A DNA stretch of 64,000 nt from Gordonia polyisoprenivorans NBRC 16320 = JCM 10675. Its GTDB lineage: Bacteria > Actinomycetota > Actinomycetes > Mycobacteriales > Mycobacteriaceae. Where the stretch lies: contig NZ_BAEI01000087.1 of assembly GCF_000241325.1 (NCBI RefSeq), positions 1 to 64,000 on the forward strand, written 5' to 3'. Both the position numbers and the translations under genes were made by a program. Within the stretch, counting starts at the first letter, position 1. Every line of letters begins with the position of its first letter. The notes beneath the pieces were generated by a model. That model made no database searches and had not been told where the DNA came from. It saw only the letters and a program-made list of their open reading frames with translations. Below, in pieces: positions 62,155-64,000 of this stretch.

Positions 62155-63033
62155 ATGCGCGGGATCATCCTGGCCGGGGGCACCGGCAGCCGGCTCCACC
62201 CCATCACGCAGGGGGTGAGCAAACAGCTGGTCCCCGTGTACGACAAGCCGATGATCTACTACCCGCTGTCGACGCTGATGCTCGCCGGCATCCGGGAGAT
62301 CCTCGTCATCACCACCCCCACCGACGCCGACGCCTTCCGTGGGCTGCTCGGCGACGGCAGTCAATTCGGCGTCGAGCTGAGCTACGTGACGCAGCAGTCG
62401 CCCGACGGACTCGCGCAGGCGTTCACCCTCGGCGCCGAGCACATCGGCGGCGATTCGGTCGCCCTCGTCCTCGGCGACAACATCTTCTACGGTCCCGGAC
62501 TCGGTTCGCAGTTGCAGGGATTCGGCGACGTCGACGGTGGGGCGATCTTCGCCTACTGGGTCGCCGAGCCGGGTGCCTACGGAGTCGTCGAGTTCGACGA
62601 GTCGGGGACGGCGATCTCGTTGGAGGAGAAGCCCGCCGCACCGAAATCCAATTACGCGGTTCCGGGGCTGTACTTCTACGACAACGACGTCGTCGAGATC
62701 GCACGGGGGTTACGGCCCAGCGCCCGTGGAGAATACGAGATCACCGACATCAACGACCACTATCTGCAGCGCGGCAAACTCAAGGTCACGGTGTTGCCGC
62801 GGGGTACCGCCTGGCTCGACACCGGCACCTTCGATTCGCTGCTCGATGCGGGTAATTTCGTGCGGACCGTCGAACAACGGCAGGGACTCAAGATCGCGGT
62901 GCCCGAGGAGATCGCCTGGCGTCGTGGATATCTCGACGACGATCAGCTCGCGGCCCGGGCCGAGCAACTGCGCAAGTCCGGCTACGGCGACTATCTGTTG
63001 GACATCCTCGCCCGCGGAAAGGGATTCGCATGA
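62155..63033 (+). CDS. rmlA: Glucose-1-phosphate thymidylyltransferase
   Basis: 292-residue nucleotidyltransferase, first enzyme of dTDP-rhamnose synthesis. The signature [11 protein letters not shown] is at residues 8-18, and [16 protein letters not shown] follows. The ATG at 62155 is 7 nt after TACCCT, the leaderless pattern; an upstream frame extension to 62068 reads as Asp-rich non-homologous sequence. It overlaps rmlC by ATGA. Confidence 0.96.
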   Translation: MRGIILAGGTGSRLHPITQGVSKQLVPVYDKPMIYYPLSTLMLAGIREILVITTPTDADAFRGLLGDGSQFGVELSYVTQQSPDGLAQAFTLGAEHIGGDSVALVLGDNIFYGPGLGSQLQGFGDVDGGAIFAYWVAEPGAYGVVEFDESGTAISLEEKPAAPKSNYAVPGLYFYDNDVVEIARGLRPSARGEYEITDINDHYLQRGKLKVTVLPRGTAWLDTGTFDSLLDAGNFVRTVEQRQGLKIAVPEEIAWRRGYLDDDQLAARAEQLRKSGYGDYLLDILARGKGFA

Positions 63034-63650
63034 AGATCCGAGAGCTCTCGATCGCCGGTGCCTGGGAGCTGACCCCGGTACTGCACGGCGATGCGCGCGG
63101 GGTGTTCACCGAGGCGTTCAAGGCCGACGTCCTCGCCGAGGTCATCGGGCACCGCTTCGACCTCGCGCAGGTGAACCTGTCGGTGTCGGCCGCCGGGGTG
63201 TTGCGCGGCGTGCACTTCGCCGACGTCCCGCCCGGACAGGCCAAATACGTCACCTGTGCCACCGGAGCGATCCTCGACGTGATCGTCGACATCCGGGTCG
63301 GCTCACCGACATTCGGTACCCACGACACCGTCCTGCTCGACGACGTCGACCGCCGCGCGGTGTATCTGTCGGAGGGGCTGGGCCATGCCTTCTGCGCGCT
63401 CGCCGACGACTCCACGGTCACCTACCTGTGCTCGACGGGCTACAACCCCGGTGCCGAACACGGGATCAACCCGATGGACCCCGAACTCGGGATCGACTGG
63501 CCGAGGTTCGCCCGCGACGGCAGTCCACTGGTCTACGAACTGTCCGCGAAGGACACCGCGGCCCCGGGTTTGGGTGCCGCACGTGCATCCGGTCTGCTGC
63601 CGCAGTTCGACGACGTCGAGGACTACTTGCGCGTGCTGCGCGAGAAGTGA
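63030..63650 (+). CDS. rmlC: dTDP-4-dehydrorhamnose 3,5-epimerase
   Basis: 206-residue cupin-type epimerase. Conserved segments [41 protein letters not shown] (catalytic His in RGVHF) and [11 protein letters not shown] are present; Tyr in [10 protein letters not shown] is the second acid/base residue. Start overlaps rmlA (ATGA). With RmlB and RmlA it makes dTDP-4-dehydrorhamnose; rmlD is not in the window. Confidence 0.95.
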   Translation: MKIRELSIAGAWELTPVLHGDARGVFTEAFKADVLAEVIGHRFDLAQVNLSVSAAGVLRGVHFADVPPGQAKYVTCATGAILDVIVDIRVGSPTFGTHDTVLLDDVDRRAVYLSEGLGHAFCALADDSTVTYLCSTGYNPGAEHGINPMDPELGIDWPRFARDGSPLVYELSAKDTAAPGLGAARASGLLPQFDDVEDYLRVLREK

Positions 63651-63666
63651 TCTCACGCAACGGCGT

Positions 63667-64000
63667 TCAGGGTGTGGGGTAGGCCGGTAGCTCCGGGGTG
63701 AACAACCACCGTTGCCACAGATCCTGCAACGGCGCCGGGGAGAAGTTGGCGGCGAGGGCGATGAAGTCCTCGGTGGTCACCGATCCGTACCGGTACTTGT
63801 CGGTCCAGCGGTGCAGCAGGGCAAAGAAGTTCCCGTCGCCGATGGTCAGTCGCAATGCGTGCAGGGTGATCGCTCCACGCTTGTAGACCCAGTCGTCGAA
63901 CATCTTTCGCGGTCCGGGATCGGCGAGTGTGACGCGCACCGGACTCGCGGCCAGCTTGGCGTAGTAGTGCCGGGCCCACTCGTCGGCGCTGCGGCCTCCG
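63667..64000 (-). CDS. M1 family metallopeptidase, C-terminal part (5' end beyond window)
   Basis: The frame continues without a stop to the window edge, so only about 110 C-terminal residues are visible. The readable end (KMFDDWVYKRGAITLHALR, YGSVTTEDFIALAANFSPAPLQDLWQRWLF) fits the C-terminal region of an M1 aminopeptidase-like protein. The HExxH zinc site is not in this window. Converges on rmlC. Confidence 0.72.
   Translation of the reverse strand, partial: GGRSADEWARHYYAKLAASPVRVTLADPGPRKMFDDWVYKRGAITLHALRLTIGDGNFFALLHRWTDKYRYGSVTTEDFIALAANFSPAPLQDLWQRWLFTPELPAYPTP

Overview
The window is about 64 kb of GC-rich actinobacterial DNA (high G/C at third codon positions, many GTG starts, ATGA start/stop overlaps, many apparently leaderless genes). 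Gene order from 0 to 36 kb follows the Mycobacterium tuberculosis block Rv3670-Rv3644c: alpha/beta hydrolase, holin-like membrane protein, acsA, dppABCD, Rv3662c-like protein, HAD phosphatase, Ssd, tad pilus genes, DEAD helicase, cspA, Rv3647c-like protein, topA, adenylate cyclase and holB. With a GjpA-like porin and no ESX or PE/PPE genes, this points to a non-mycobacterial Mycobacteriales member, most likely Gordonia. That is inference; no rRNA or other species marker is present.

Layout. 0-10.4 kb: acetyl-CoA synthetase with a CRP-like upstream site, a peptide/heme-type ABC operon (dppABCD) and a protein with a degenerate Fic-like motif. 10.4-12.1 kb: a HAD phosphatase flanked by two RNA loci, a structured RNA at the syntenic position of mycobacterial Ms1/MTS2823 and a clear 6C RNA with two C-rich loops. 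12.2-17.1 kb: ssd-tadABC-flp-tadE-tadE-like operon for a Flp pilus. 17.2-24.6 kb: a hypothetical, a GjpA-like porin, and two large LuxR-type regulators whose 3' ends overlap. 24.6-36.8 kb: repair helicase, cold-shock protein, topoisomerase I with two lysine-rich segments, a MarR/MFS pair, class III adenylate cyclase and DNA polymerase III delta'.

37-46 kb: an NMT1/THI5-like ABC importer followed by a TauD-type dioxygenase, suggesting uptake and oxidative desulfonation of an organosulfur compound, then a second large Ala/Ser/Thr-rich secreted protein and a DMT permease. 46.3-48.5 kb is a small accessory patch: orphan ORFs, an IS481-like transposase remnant, a Uma2 nuclease-fold protein, a frameshifted Phd/YefM antitoxin and tRNA-Thr(CGT). 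48.5-64 kb holds a secreted lipase, VOC proteins, AraC, GntR and MarR regulators, two MFS exporters, malic enzyme, galE, a VOC/flavin-barrel operon opposite a CGNR regulator, the dTDP-rhamnose genes rmlB/rmlA/rmlC, and the end of an M1-type peptidase cut by the window edge.

Across the window at least thirteen start codons sit 6-8 nt downstream of a TANNNT hexamer, the layout expected for leaderless transcripts, and these were used to choose starts. No CRISPR array, intact prophage or intact insertion sequence was seen. Homology statements come from reading motifs and recalled gene order, not from database searches.
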